From Spiribacter salilacus (GTDB lineage Bacteria > Pseudomonadota > Gammaproteobacteria > Nitrococcales > Nitrococcaceae), in the NCBI RefSeq assembly GCF_009649225.1, contig NZ_WJPP01000002.1, positions 62,001 through 126,000 of the forward strand: a DNA stretch of 64,000 bases. The letters run 5' to 3'. Within the stretch, counting starts at the first letter, position 1; each line of letters begins with the position of its first letter. This document shows positions 46,813 through 53,007 of this stretch, one piece after another. The position numbers and the translations under genes are program-made. Below the pieces are notes generated by a model that searched no databases, was not told the origin of the DNA, and worked only from the letters and a program-made list of their open reading frames with translations.

Positions 46813-48245
46813 GCCACCCCCCTAATAACGGTGCGTGGGTATTGTTGAAACTCGGCTGTCACGGCATACCGGCTAGCGTCCGCTGCATGGTCTGGGCCGG
46901 TCGTATCAATATCTTCAGGCCGGCGTGGGTCTCTGGGCAGGTTTGGCACGGTGGCCCACCAATACGAGCACCGACGCGAAACGTAAAGGCCGGGCTTGTC
47001 GGGCTTGCCAGCATCCTGCAACAGCCGCGCCATCGTCTGCCAGCCGGCAATACGGCCGCCTTTGTGTGCTCTCTGAAACACCACGCCGTTTCTTTGGAAT
47101 TCCTGCGCTATTGAGCCAGCCTCACCGCCGGTGCGATTAAATATCGCGTCGTCTGCTACCCCTTGCGGTTTCGCTTGCCACTGTTTGCACATGTCCACGA
47201 TGGCCGCGGCTTGTTCTGGAACGGTGAGGCCGGTGCCTTGTGTCTGGTCATCTGGGTGCGCGGTGGTGATTTCATCGAGCAGAATGATCGAGTCTTTTGG
47301 GTACACCACACCATCGGGCGCGGCGTGCCCCGGTGATTTCGCAACCAAATACGTTACGCTCGGGGCGCTTACCCCAAAATCGTGGGCGAGGAAAATCCGC
47401 CAGTCTGTAACTAGCGACGGATCATGATGGTAAATGGATCGTTTGTTTAATCGATGGTTGATGCGGTTGGGCAGATAGGCCCACGGTTCGATCATGCTGC
47501 GGTTTGTATCGAGGACATGGGCGAAATACGCGCCCCTAATCACGCTCCAATCGCCATCCAGCCATGCGCGGGCTAACTCAGGGTCAGTCGCGCAGGATGC
47601 CTTTAGATTCGCCGCGTAACGGTCACGATCGATAAAATCATTATCTCGATAGGTCGAGGCGATGGTCACGAACTGCCCGCCGGTGGCGGCATCCGTAAAC
47701 GGAACCCACGATTGCCGCATTGCATAGCGCTTGGCCAGCCAATGGTGGCCACTACCGCCGGGGTTAGCCAAAATGATAAAACGCAACGGAATGCCGGTTG
47801 GTGCTCTTAGACTACTCCGCAAGCGATCAACCAACGCTGGACTGCTAAACTGCCCCGCTTCATCAACCGCGATATGTGAGAAACCCTTGCCCTGGTATTT
47901 TTGAAAATCCCGCTCGGATTCGAGTTGGTCGAGTTGAATGGTCGCGCCGTTTCCGAGCGTAAACTTGTGCGTGCGTCGGTCATGATTAAACCCTCGATGG
48001 CCGTATACGGCGCTCAGGAATGCGTGCAGGTCGGATTCAAGCTCTGACAGGCCCGGGAAGGAACGGCGTACTACTAGGCACTTAGCCGCTGCTTTCCATT
48101 TCTCACAATGGCGAAGAAATAAAACGAACAACAGCCATGTTTTGCCGCCACCGCGACCGCCTGCTAGGCACAAGTCGAAGGATTCCGGGACGGCCATCGC
48201 GTGACGCTGCCACTCGCTAAGATCGTCCGGACGCTGCTCAGCCAT
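46809..48245 (-). CDS. Phage terminase large subunit (TerL)
   Basis: 478 residues from the ATG at 48245. The motor domain has Walker A GGRGGGKTWLL (about 29-36), a conserved ESERDFQKYQGKGFSHIAVDEAGQF with the Walker B Asp-Glu near 128, and coupling motif ILANPGGSGHHW. The C-terminal RNase-H-like nuclease keeps its acidic residues: FLAHDFGVSAPSVTYL, ILLDEITTAHPDD and GPDHAADASRYAV. It packages DNA into proheads. The frame is open to 48332, but those residues overlap a better small ORF (48238-48345). The catalytic sites look intact. Confidence 0.92.
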   Translation of the reverse strand: MAEQRPDDLSEWQRHAMAVPESFDLCLAGGRGGGKTWLLFVLFLRHCEKWKAAAKCLVVRRSFPGLSELESDLHAFLSAVYGHRGFNHDRRTHKFTLGNGATIQLDQLESERDFQKYQGKGFSHIAVDEAGQFSSPALVDRLRSSLRAPTGIPLRFIILANPGGSGHHWLAKRYAMRQSWVPFTDAATGGQFVTIASTYRDNDFIDRDRYAANLKASCATDPELARAWLDGDWSVIRGAYFAHVLDTNRSMIEPWAYLPNRINHRLNKRSIYHHDPSLVTDWRIFLAHDFGVSAPSVTYLVAKSPGHAAPDGVVYPKDSIILLDEITTAHPDDQTQGTGLTVPEQAAAIVDMCKQWQAKPQGVADDAIFNRTGGEAGSIAQEFQRNGVVFQRAHKGGRIAGWQTMARLLQDAGKPDKPGLYVSRRCSYWWATVPNLPRDPRRPEDIDTTGPDHAADASRYAVTAEFQQYPRTVIRGVA

Positions 48246-48345
48246 CGTCGGATTGCTCCGCCGGCTTGCGGTCTCTTTTCCGTTGCTGGGCCGCCCACCA
48301 TTTGCGAAAGGCCTCGGAGTCGGGCCTGACATACTCTCTAGGCAT
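48238..48345 (-). CDS. 35-residue ORF between terS and terL
   Basis: MPREYVRPDSEAFRKWWAAQ and a charged tail, ending EQSDDG. Its ATG lies inside the last codons of terS (8-base overlap) and its stop overlaps the terL ATG (GATGGCTGA). This chain of overlaps, and a basic, Trp-containing sequence, suggest a real packaging accessory protein translated by coupling. Function unknown. Confidence 0.6.
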   Translation of the reverse strand: MPREYVRPDSEAFRKWWAAQQRKRDRKPAEQSDDG

Positions 48346-48739
48346 CCGTGCCAACCTTCGGCCGCTCACCTAGCGCACTAATGTATTTTTCCGCCGGCAT
48401 CGAGTCCGGCAAGTTGAACACCACCTGAACCGGCTCACCGGCCCCCTGCGAGCCTTTTTCGCTCAGTCCGTGCCTGACTGCCAGCAGGGTGGTTGCGGCC
48501 TTTGTATCGCCTTGTATGGCTCGATCGTAAAGGGCGGCTAAAAGCTGGTCGCGCTCCACGGCCAACGCGTCACGCCAAATAGATGCGCTGCCCGGGTCAT
48601 CGACAATCACCCGGCGGAACTGGGTCAGGGGCATGCCCAGCGCATCGGCGGCTTTGGACTCGGTCAGGGTTCCGCTTGCGGCCATTGCCTCAAGGTGGGC
48701 GCGTGCGCCGGGGGGCAACTTTACGAACGGTCTAGCCAT
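48338..48739 (-). CDS. Phage terminase small subunit (TerS)
   Basis: 133 residues with an N-terminal helix-turn-helix (GTLTESKAADALGMPLTQFRRVIVDDPGSASIWRDAL), a middle helix (RDQLLAALYDRAIQGDTKAATTLLAVRHGL) and a C-terminal tail with VQVVFNLPDSMP. This layout is that of small terminases that recognise the pac/cos site. Immediately upstream of terL. GAGGGATTAAG precedes the ATG. Confidence 0.85.
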   Translation of the reverse strand: MARPFVKLPPGARAHLEAMAASGTLTESKAADALGMPLTQFRRVIVDDPGSASIWRDALAVERDQLLAALYDRAIQGDTKAATTLLAVRHGLSEKGSQGAGEPVQVVFNLPDSMPAEKYISALGERPKVGTDA

Positions 48740-48932
48740 TCTTAATCCCTCTGTATCAGGGGCGGAATCAGGGCGCTAAACCCATCAACTCGCCTCGGTT
48801 TTTTGACTGTTTTTAGACAACTAATAATCATTATTATTTCAGAACAATAGGTTAGTGTCTACGTTTCCGCCTTGAAAAGGCGAATCAAAACGAAAAAAAA
48901 CAAAGCGGAATGCAGGTTTGAATGAAAAATCA
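48740..48932 (-). promoter_or_regulatory. AT-rich intergenic region upstream of the packaging genes
   Basis: 193 bases without a convincing ORF. It contains an inverted copy of the arm-type repeat (48806-48822), an AT-rich run (48822-48846), and a hairpin CGCCTT-GAA-AAGGCG (48873-48887) whose minus-strand copy includes TCAAGGCGGAAAC, a 13-base match to the att core. No terminator T-run follows the hairpin in the direction of transcription. A promoter for terS-terL and a recombinase or regulator site are likely here; exact boxes are not assigned. Confidence 0.5.
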
Positions 48933-49655
48933 TCACAACATTCGCCGCTTTTTCACTGGCTCGGTCTGCCATTGATCGCGCCAGCCTTCAGCATCTAGCC
49001 ATTTCAATGGCGTCATTGGCTGGCTATTGCTTTGTCGGGTATATCGCATCCACCGGTTTGCACCATCAACGATGGTTTTCAACTCAACACCGGAAGCCAC
49101 CAAGGCATCAATGCGGCGCTCACATTCTCTAACTTGTGCCCGCTTAACTCCTGCTTGCCAGAACTGAGGATGTTTATCACTTTGCGGTTGCTCGGATTGA
49201 TTAACCGATTCTTTATCCGATTCATTCATAGATTTGGGTGACATGGGTGTCACTGGTGGGGTGACACTGGCGTCACTGGTTGGTGACATGGGTGTCACTA
49301 GTGGGGTGACATCGGTGTCACTAGTGGGGTTTAGCCGGTAAACATTGGAACGCCCTTGGGTGCGCTCTACCTGAATGAAGCCAGCGCGTGATAATTGGTT
49401 GATGGCTCGAACTACGCTGCGCCGGTCTGCATTCGTGGATTGCGCCAAGGTATTTAGCGACGGCCAGCAGACGCCAGTTTTGGCATTAGCCATATTCGCC
49501 AGCGTGATGGCCACCGTTATTTCAGATCGCCTCAGGGGTGGGTCAGTTTTAGCCAGAGCCTGAAGCCACTCAAGTTTCTGAACCAATGACAAGGTGGTAT
49601 TCTGTTGGTGTACTGCATTGGCCTCGCTATTGGCGGGGCTTTTTTTTTGCCTCAT
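48933..49655 (-). CDS. Winged-helix replication initiator, lambda-O-like, containing iterons
   Basis: 240 residues. The N-terminal part (about 30-110) is a replication-type winged helix: RRSEITVAITLANMANAKTGVCWPSLNTLAQSTNADRRSVVRAINQLSRAGFIQVER. Residues about 112-139 are a low-complexity linker (TPLVTPMSPTSDASVTPPVT) encoded by four DNA palindromes. The C-terminal domain (FWQAGVKRAQVRECERRIDALVASGVE...) may bind a helicase or loader. The order of winged helix, iteron-encoded linker and C-terminal domain is that of lambda O. The ATG overlaps the previous stop by one base (TAATG). Confidence 0.8.
   Translation of the reverse strand: MRQKKSPANSEANAVHQQNTTLSLVQKLEWLQALAKTDPPLRRSEITVAITLANMANAKTGVCWPSLNTLAQSTNADRRSVVRAINQLSRAGFIQVERTQGRSNVYRLNPTSDTDVTPLVTPMSPTSDASVTPPVTPMSPKSMNESDKESVNQSEQPQSDKHPQFWQAGVKRAQVRECERRIDALVASGVELKTIVDGANRWMRYTRQSNSQPMTPLKWLDAEGWRDQWQTEPVKKRRML
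49197..49321. other. Predicted replication origin: four palindromic iterons plus AT-rich stretch
   Basis: Four copies of GTGACA-N4-TGTCAC (the second has CGTCAC) start at 49238, 49261, 49283 and 49306, spaced 23, 22 and 23 bases. To their left (49197-49236) lies an AT-rich stretch. Iterons next to an AT-rich unwinding region inside the initiator gene are the lambda origin design. Function is inferred from this architecture. Confidence 0.75.
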
Positions 49656-50242
49656 TACGCGCCCCCCGTTTTGTAAACCAACGAAAAGCCGGGCAGATAC
49701 TTATCGAGCATCCTCTGAACCGCCTCGGGTGTTGGCTCCACCTGCACCTTGCGCTTGCGGAACCCGGCTTCAATAGCGGCGGCGTTTGGTGACATCGTTC
49801 CGTCAATAACTTCCTTCGCAAGATCGGGGCGGTCGCGCTTGAGCCGGGCAACGGTGTGGCCGACGCTAGTGCCATATGAGTTTGGAAACCGGATATTATC
49901 CGCTTTCCTCTCATCAGCCGGTGTGTACTGATTCGCTCCGGTTGGATTTCCGCGATTTCCAGCCTGCTGCATCTCCCCCTTGATCAACCGCACGGCTTCT
50001 TCATCGTCCTCGCAATAGCGAATCAGGCGGGGCATGGTTAATTCCAAGCCCTGCCACATCCGATGCTCAACGAATGACTGAAAAGACGTAAAAGGCTGGC
50101 CGTTTTTGTCCGTGCGATCGGCCCATAAACGGCGCTCGATTATCGTCGTGATAGCCTGCGGGAAAGTGCTAAACAGATTTCGCGCATCATGGTGGGCAAC
50201 CCGTTGAGCCATTGTGACCACGTTTTGATATTTGTCAGTCAT
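49655..50242 (-). CDS. Uncharacterised element protein, possible DNA-binding
   Basis: 195 residues, no name assigned. The segment GNRGNPTGANQYTPADERKADNIRFPNSYGTSVGHTVARLKRDRPDLAKEVIDGTMSPNAAAIEAGFRKRK splits naturally: a Gly/Asn-rich linker, then a helix-turn-helix-like region (GTSVGHTVARLKRDRP...SPNAAAIEAGF) seen in hypothetical phage and plasmid proteins. The coding strand overlaps the alpA-like gene by 4 bases and the initiator gene by one. A regulatory or replication role fits the place. Confidence 0.7.
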   Translation of the reverse strand: MTDKYQNVVTMAQRVAHHDARNLFSTFPQAITTIIERRLWADRTDKNGQPFTSFQSFVEHRMWQGLELTMPRLIRYCEDDEEAVRLIKGEMQQAGNRGNPTGANQYTPADERKADNIRFPNSYGTSVGHTVARLKRDRPDLAKEVIDGTMSPNAAAIEAGFRKRKVQVEPTPEAVQRMLDKYLPGFSLVYKTGGA

Positions 50243-50439
50243 ACGGCCTCCTGCTCAATCATCTCTGAATGCAGGTCAATCCATGCCTCTGCATCTTTGC
50301 GACGTATCAGGGTGCGCCGGCCAACTTTGATTGCAGGCAGCCGTTTGGCTTTGATCTCCCCGTATAGGGTGGTGCGGCCGATTCCGAGAATCCGGGCGGC
50401 ATCGTTTACGCTGTATGCGATAACTTCGGCTTGGTTCAT
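50239..50439 (-). CDS. AlpA/excisionase-family helix-turn-helix protein
   Basis: 66 residues: SVNDAARILGIGRTTLYGEIKAKRLPAIKVGRRTLIRRKDAEAWID is the MerR-like excisionase fold (HTH_17). Such proteins act as recombination directionality factors or as activators of integrase genes (AlpA in P4-like and PICI elements). A GAGGAAACGAC ribosome site precedes the ATG. It starts the early segment that continues through the initiator gene. Confidence 0.88.
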   Translation of the reverse strand: MNQAEVIAYSVNDAARILGIGRTTLYGEIKAKRLPAIKVGRRTLIRRKDAEAWIDLHSEMIEQEAV

Positions 50440-50493
50440 GTCGTTTCCTCGCGTATGTCAGTGAATACGGTGGAAAGACTCGCAAGCGGGGTT

Positions 50494-50529
50494 GGGGTCA
50501 TTGGCTAGCAATGAACCCCTTTTATTTTG
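50494..50529 (+). terminator. Hairpin with T-run on the plus strand, between two leftward genes
   Basis: GGGGTCATTG and CAATGAACCCC (one bulged A) form a 10-bp stem around GCTAG, followed on the plus strand by TTTTATTTTG. This is a good rho-independent terminator for rightward transcription, although no rightward gene is annotated upstream. On the minus strand the hairpin follows the stop of the 148-residue gene by 2 bases but without a T-run. Confidence 0.6.
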
Positions 50530-50968
50530 TTCGAGGGTTTACCGTGTGACGCTTAAGAGTTGACTCGCTGGGGTAGCCGTCCTGTTCTGCGACTCGCTTT
50601 CTCAATTCTTTAATACCTAATTTCGGGTTTTTCCGGTGCTCAGCATCAACGGCCGCTTGAAGCTCAGCTTTGCGGTGGCTCCAATACGCTTTTGCTTTTC
50701 CGCCAGCGCTCGCACCTTGTAACTGGCGCTCGCCTCGAATGGTGTCGGGGTCAGTATTCCACCCCTTGAGAAGTCGCAAACTATCGAGCTTCGCTAATAT
50801 CAAAATCGCTTTGCTCGACGCGGGCTTGGACGCTAACAACCGCTCGACCGTCTCTAGGTGGCCCTGAATCTCAGGATGCGGAGTATCGCCCCAATACTCT
50901 TTATGGGCTTCGAGCCGCGCTCTAGGGGTGCGGCTGGTTAGCAGGGTTTTAATATCCGCATTGTTCAT
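50522..50968 (-). CDS. Uncharacterised protein coupled to the integrase
   Basis: 148 residues, charged and helical: RARLEAHKEYWGDTPHPEIQGHLETVERLLASKPASSKAILILAKLDSLRLLKGW, then GGKAKAYWSHRKAELQAAVDAEHRKNPKLGIKELRKRVAEQ and a possible C-terminal helix-turn-helix (DGYPSESTLKRHTV). I do not know a family. Its ATG overlaps the integrase stop (ATGA), so it is made together with the integrase and may affect recombination or regulation. Confidence 0.7.
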   Translation of the reverse strand: MNNADIKTLLTSRTPRARLEAHKEYWGDTPHPEIQGHLETVERLLASKPASSKAILILAKLDSLRLLKGWNTDPDTIRGERQLQGASAGGKAKAYWSHRKAELQAAVDAEHRKNPKLGIKELRKRVAEQDGYPSESTLKRHTVNPRTK

Positions 50969-52242
50969 CTTATCGCCACCACTTTATCATCGGCATCAAT
51001 GCCCCAAGTTGGCCCCAACTGGCGTACGGCATCTCGCACATAACTATCCGCTAAATGGCCATAATGTTTCTCGACCATTCGCGTATCGGAATGCCCAAGG
51101 TTTTGCGCCACTACCAGCAAGGGGACACCATTCATGACCGCGTGGCTGGCATAGGTATGGCGCAGACCATGAAAGGTAATATCAACGCCAGCAATCTTGG
51201 CGGCCCTTTTCATGGGCCTTAGCTGCTGTGATTTTTTCCACCTCTGGGTTTCAGGGTGCTCAAACATCGGCTCACGCGGGTTGCGGCCGGCGGTGTGGCG
51301 TTTGAAAAACTCAATGCCTTCATTGTTCAAGTAGACCGGATGCGGTTTTGAGCCTTTTGAATTGCCGGACATAACCAGCCCGCGATCTAAATTGAAGTCA
51401 CCAACATTCATTGCGCCCAAGTCGCCATATCGAGCGCCCGTATAGATAGCGCCCTGCACTAACTCACGAAAACCCGGCTCGCAGGCGTTTACCAGCCGCC
51501 TAACCTCTTCGCCGTTCAAATAAGCGACTCTGGCTTTTGAGACAACTGAAAACGGCTTTACTCGCTTTCCGGCCCATGCGGAATTGGTCTGCACCTTGCC
51601 AGCGAGAAACGCCTCATTCAGACCGGCTTTTAGAACGCTCAAAACTCGATTAGCCGAATCGCGCCGCCGGCGCTGATACTCTTTTTCGTCCTCGGGCTTG
51701 TCGAAAGACGGCTTTGGCTTTGGTTGCCCAAGCTGGTTAAAACCGGGGTGCTCAGCCATGTTCAAAAGCCACTCTCGCAACCGCTCCGAGCTTAAATTGC
51801 TTAATTTGATGTTACCCAGCGCGGGCGTGATATAAAGCTCTGTGCGGCGTCTGCTATCGCCTGACGAACGGCCCTCATTGTCTAGCCGCCGGTGGTAATC
51901 GTCCATTGCATCAGCGACGGTATAGGGGCCGACATGCTTACCGCTGGCGGTTGCCGCAAGGGATGTTGAAAGGGTGCGGGCTTGCGCTTGGGCTTGCGAC
52001 CAACTGAACACCCGAATGCCATCAGCATCTGACATATCATCGGCGATGCCGATATTTTTCAATGCATAGCGCTGCGTCTGCGGGTCATAAAACCTCGCAA
52101 GCCATTTGCCTCCTCTCCTCCCTTTGCGGTAGCCAACATGCAACCCGCTATGGATCGCCCGCCACCGGATTTTGAGGTCAGCCGGAATCGACGACCGCGC
52201 CGCTCGACTATCTACCTTAGCGTCTCTAACTGTTCTGGCCAT
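50965..52242 (-). CDS. int: Tyrosine recombinase / integrase of the tRNA-Glu element
   Basis: 425 residues from the ATG at 52242, which has a perfect GGAGG 8 bases upstream; the frame extends to 52296 without support. The N-terminal arm-binding part includes LKIRWRAIHSGLHVGYRKGRRGGKWLARFY, then a core-binding SAM-like domain and the catalytic domain. Catalytic residues: Arg271 (YTGARYGDL), His358 and Arg361 (HGLRHTYAS), His384 (LGHSDTR) and Tyr394 (KHYGHL). All are present, so the enzyme looks functional. Its promoter overlaps repeated sites that the integrase or AlpA may bind. Confidence 0.96.
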   Translation of the reverse strand: MARTVRDAKVDSRAARSSIPADLKIRWRAIHSGLHVGYRKGRRGGKWLARFYDPQTQRYALKNIGIADDMSDADGIRVFSWSQAQAQARTLSTSLAATASGKHVGPYTVADAMDDYHRRLDNEGRSSGDSRRRTELYITPALGNIKLSNLSSERLREWLLNMAEHPGFNQLGQPKPKPSFDKPEDEKEYQRRRRDSANRVLSVLKAGLNEAFLAGKVQTNSAWAGKRVKPFSVVSKARVAYLNGEEVRRLVNACEPGFRELVQGAIYTGARYGDLGAMNVGDFNLDRGLVMSGNSKGSKPHPVYLNNEGIEFFKRHTAGRNPREPMFEHPETQRWKKSQQLRPMKRAAKIAGVDITFHGLRHTYASHAVMNGVPLLVVAQNLGHSDTRMVEKHYGHLADSYVRDAVRQLGPTWGIDADDKVVAIR

Positions 52243-52258
52243 GATGCGCGCCTCCAAA

Positions 52259-52293
52259 AGTTGTCTAAAAACTGTCGAGAATACGTCGCTGAA
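52259..52293 (+). repeat. Right inner-end repeat (probable integrase arm site)
   Basis: AGTTGTCTAAAAACTGTC then GAGAATACGTCGCTGAA repeats the left inner end (45579-45613) in direct orientation. It lies in the integrase leader, between the promoter and the start codon, so binding there could repress int. Confidence 0.75.
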
Positions 52294-52378
52294 CATTGAC
52301 GAACAGTATAGAACAAGGCGGAAACCGCATCAAGAAAAACAAATACTTAGGTGAACATTAGTGAACAGTAAAACCCCC
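52290..52378. repeat. Pair of 17-bp operator-like repeats around the int promoter
   Basis: TGAACATTGACGAACAG (52290-52306) and TGAACATTAGTGAACAG (52362-52378) match at 14 of 17 bases. Each holds two GAACA half-sites. One overlaps the -10/start region of the int promoter, the other lies about 30 bases upstream of its -35. This looks like a regulator site pair; the binding protein is unknown. Confidence 0.65.
52305..52333 (-). promoter_or_regulatory. Promoter of the integrase operon
   Basis: On the minus strand TTGATG (52333-52328), 17 bases, TATACT (52310-52305). Both hexamers are close to the sigma-70 consensus with ideal spacing. Transcription would start near 52298, 56 bases before the int ATG. 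Confidence 0.75.
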
Positions 52379-52388
52379 CAATAGACCT

Positions 52389-52434
52389 CTCTCAAGGCGG
52401 AAACCGGGGTTCAAGTCCCCGTGGGAGCACCAAT
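52389..52434. other. attR of the integrated element
   Basis: An exact 46-base copy of attL containing only the 3' half of tRNA-Glu (anticodon loop to CCA). The 5' half is missing, so it is not a second tRNA gene. Confidence 0.95.
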
Positions 52435-52490
52435 GAAATCAAAAGCTTACGAAATATAACTGGCCAGCTTGTCTAACAATTGTCTAAAAC
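52435..52490 (+). repeat. Diverged copy of the element's left flank, lying outside attR
   Basis: The 55 bases after attR align without gaps to the 55 bases after attL (45547-45601); I count 44 identities. It includes CTTGTCTAACAATTGTCTAAAA, a degenerate double arm-type site. After an ordinary integration this side should be host DNA, so this is best explained as the remnant of an older related element. Confidence 0.75.
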
Positions 52491-52536
52491 TTCACAACAG
52501 ATGCGGCTGAATCATACTCGACCAAGTCATTCTGAC

Positions 52537-52700
52537 TCATTTTCCAGATAGTGACTCATCATGTAACCCTCTGATTTTACGAAGCCCCGCGGGGCCAGAA
52601 AGGGAAACGATGTCTTTCCATTTCTCATATCGCTTCTGAACTTCAATCGGGGCGCTTTTAAGGCTTTTCGAGACCCGCTTATGCGATTTTCTGAAGGATG
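52537..52700 (-). pseudogene. RelE/HigB-like toxin remnant
   Basis: The reading frame encodes SHKRVSKSLKSAPIEVQKRYEKWKDIVSLSGPAGLRKIRGLHDESLSGK and then a stop. RelE/ParE-type toxins of this kind normally continue with about 25 more residues (W-x-G-x-R-S-S-R-L...YRV). The C-terminal catalytic part is missing and no own start codon is visible after the upstream HicB-like stop, so both ends are damaged. It lies immediately downstream of the HicB-like gene. Confidence 0.65.
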
Positions 52701-52918
52701 TTGGCAAGATCTCGACCAGACGTAGGGGGCGGCAGAGGCTTTTTTTCTCTTTGGTAAAGGTCGATAGCCTCATCTACGATTTCGCAGAGGTGTGCAAAAA
52801 CCTCCTTTTCGTCTGTTCCGTGACAACCTCCATAAATTAACCCTGGGGCACTTCCAACAAAGCATTGGTCTTCTTCAGACCACTCCACAATCTTGGCGTA
52901 AAAGGCACTTTCTTTCAT
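52679..52918 (-). CDS. HicB-like antitoxin-family protein
   Basis: 79 residues: YAKIVEWSEEDQCFVGSAPGLIYGGCHGTDEKEVFAHLCEIVDEAIDLYQREKKPLPPP followed by SGRDLANILQKIA. This is the HicB degraded-RNase-H fold. GGAGTCCAAGCA precedes the ATG. No HicA toxin is next to it; downstream is the broken RelE-like toxin. It belongs to the debris to the right of the integrated element. Confidence 0.8.
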   Translation of the reverse strand: MKESAFYAKIVEWSEEDQCFVGSAPGLIYGGCHGTDEKEVFAHLCEIVDEAIDLYQREKKPLPPPTSGRDLANILQKIA

Positions 52919-53007
52919 TGCTTGGACTCCTGGATTGCCTTTTCTATCGCTCGTATCTCATATTTTTTGGCATCATCCCCAAGGTTGCCAAAAAAATCAC
53001 TCGCCAC
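52915..53007 (-). pseudogene. Short stub upstream of the HicB-like gene
   Basis: A 30-residue frame from a GTG (ASDFFGNLGDDAKKYEIRAI and on) whose TGA overlaps the HicB-like ATG. The overlap suggests the C-terminal end of a former partner gene; its 5' part has been replaced by the ialB-like gene, which it overlaps by 11 bases. It may equally be a chance frame. Confidence 0.3.

Larger units (their letters stand above)
45501..52434. mobile_element. 6.9-kb tRNA-Glu integrative element, probable phage satellite with its own terminase
   Basis: Bounded by the 46-bp direct repeats. From right to left it carries an integrase (near attR), a 148-residue unknown, an AlpA-like regulator, a 195-residue unknown, an O-like initiator with internal iterons, TerS, a 35-residue ORF, TerL, a 57-residue ORF and a 237-residue coiled-coil protein, all on the minus strand with stop-start overlaps, closed by a strong terminator. 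One small ORF reads the other way. No portal, capsid, tail or lysis gene is present. The gene set recalls phage-inducible chromosomal islands (integrase, AlpA, replication, packaging), but a complete TerS-TerL pair without head genes is unusual. All genes appear intact, which argues against simple prophage decay. Confidence 0.9.

Noticed and set aside
48873-48887. Terminator after the initiator gene
   Set aside because: The stem is short and no T-run follows on the minus strand; it may be a recombination or regulator site instead.
49238-49321. Possible mini CRISPR array
   Set aside because: The four units follow each other without unique spacers, are palindromic, and lie within a coding frame; iterons explain them.
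52389-52434. Second tRNA-Glu gene
   Set aside because: Only the 3' half is present; there is no D arm or 5' acceptor strand.
45501-52434. Complete prophage
   Set aside because: No portal, capsid, tail, lysis or lysogeny repressor gene was found in the interval.
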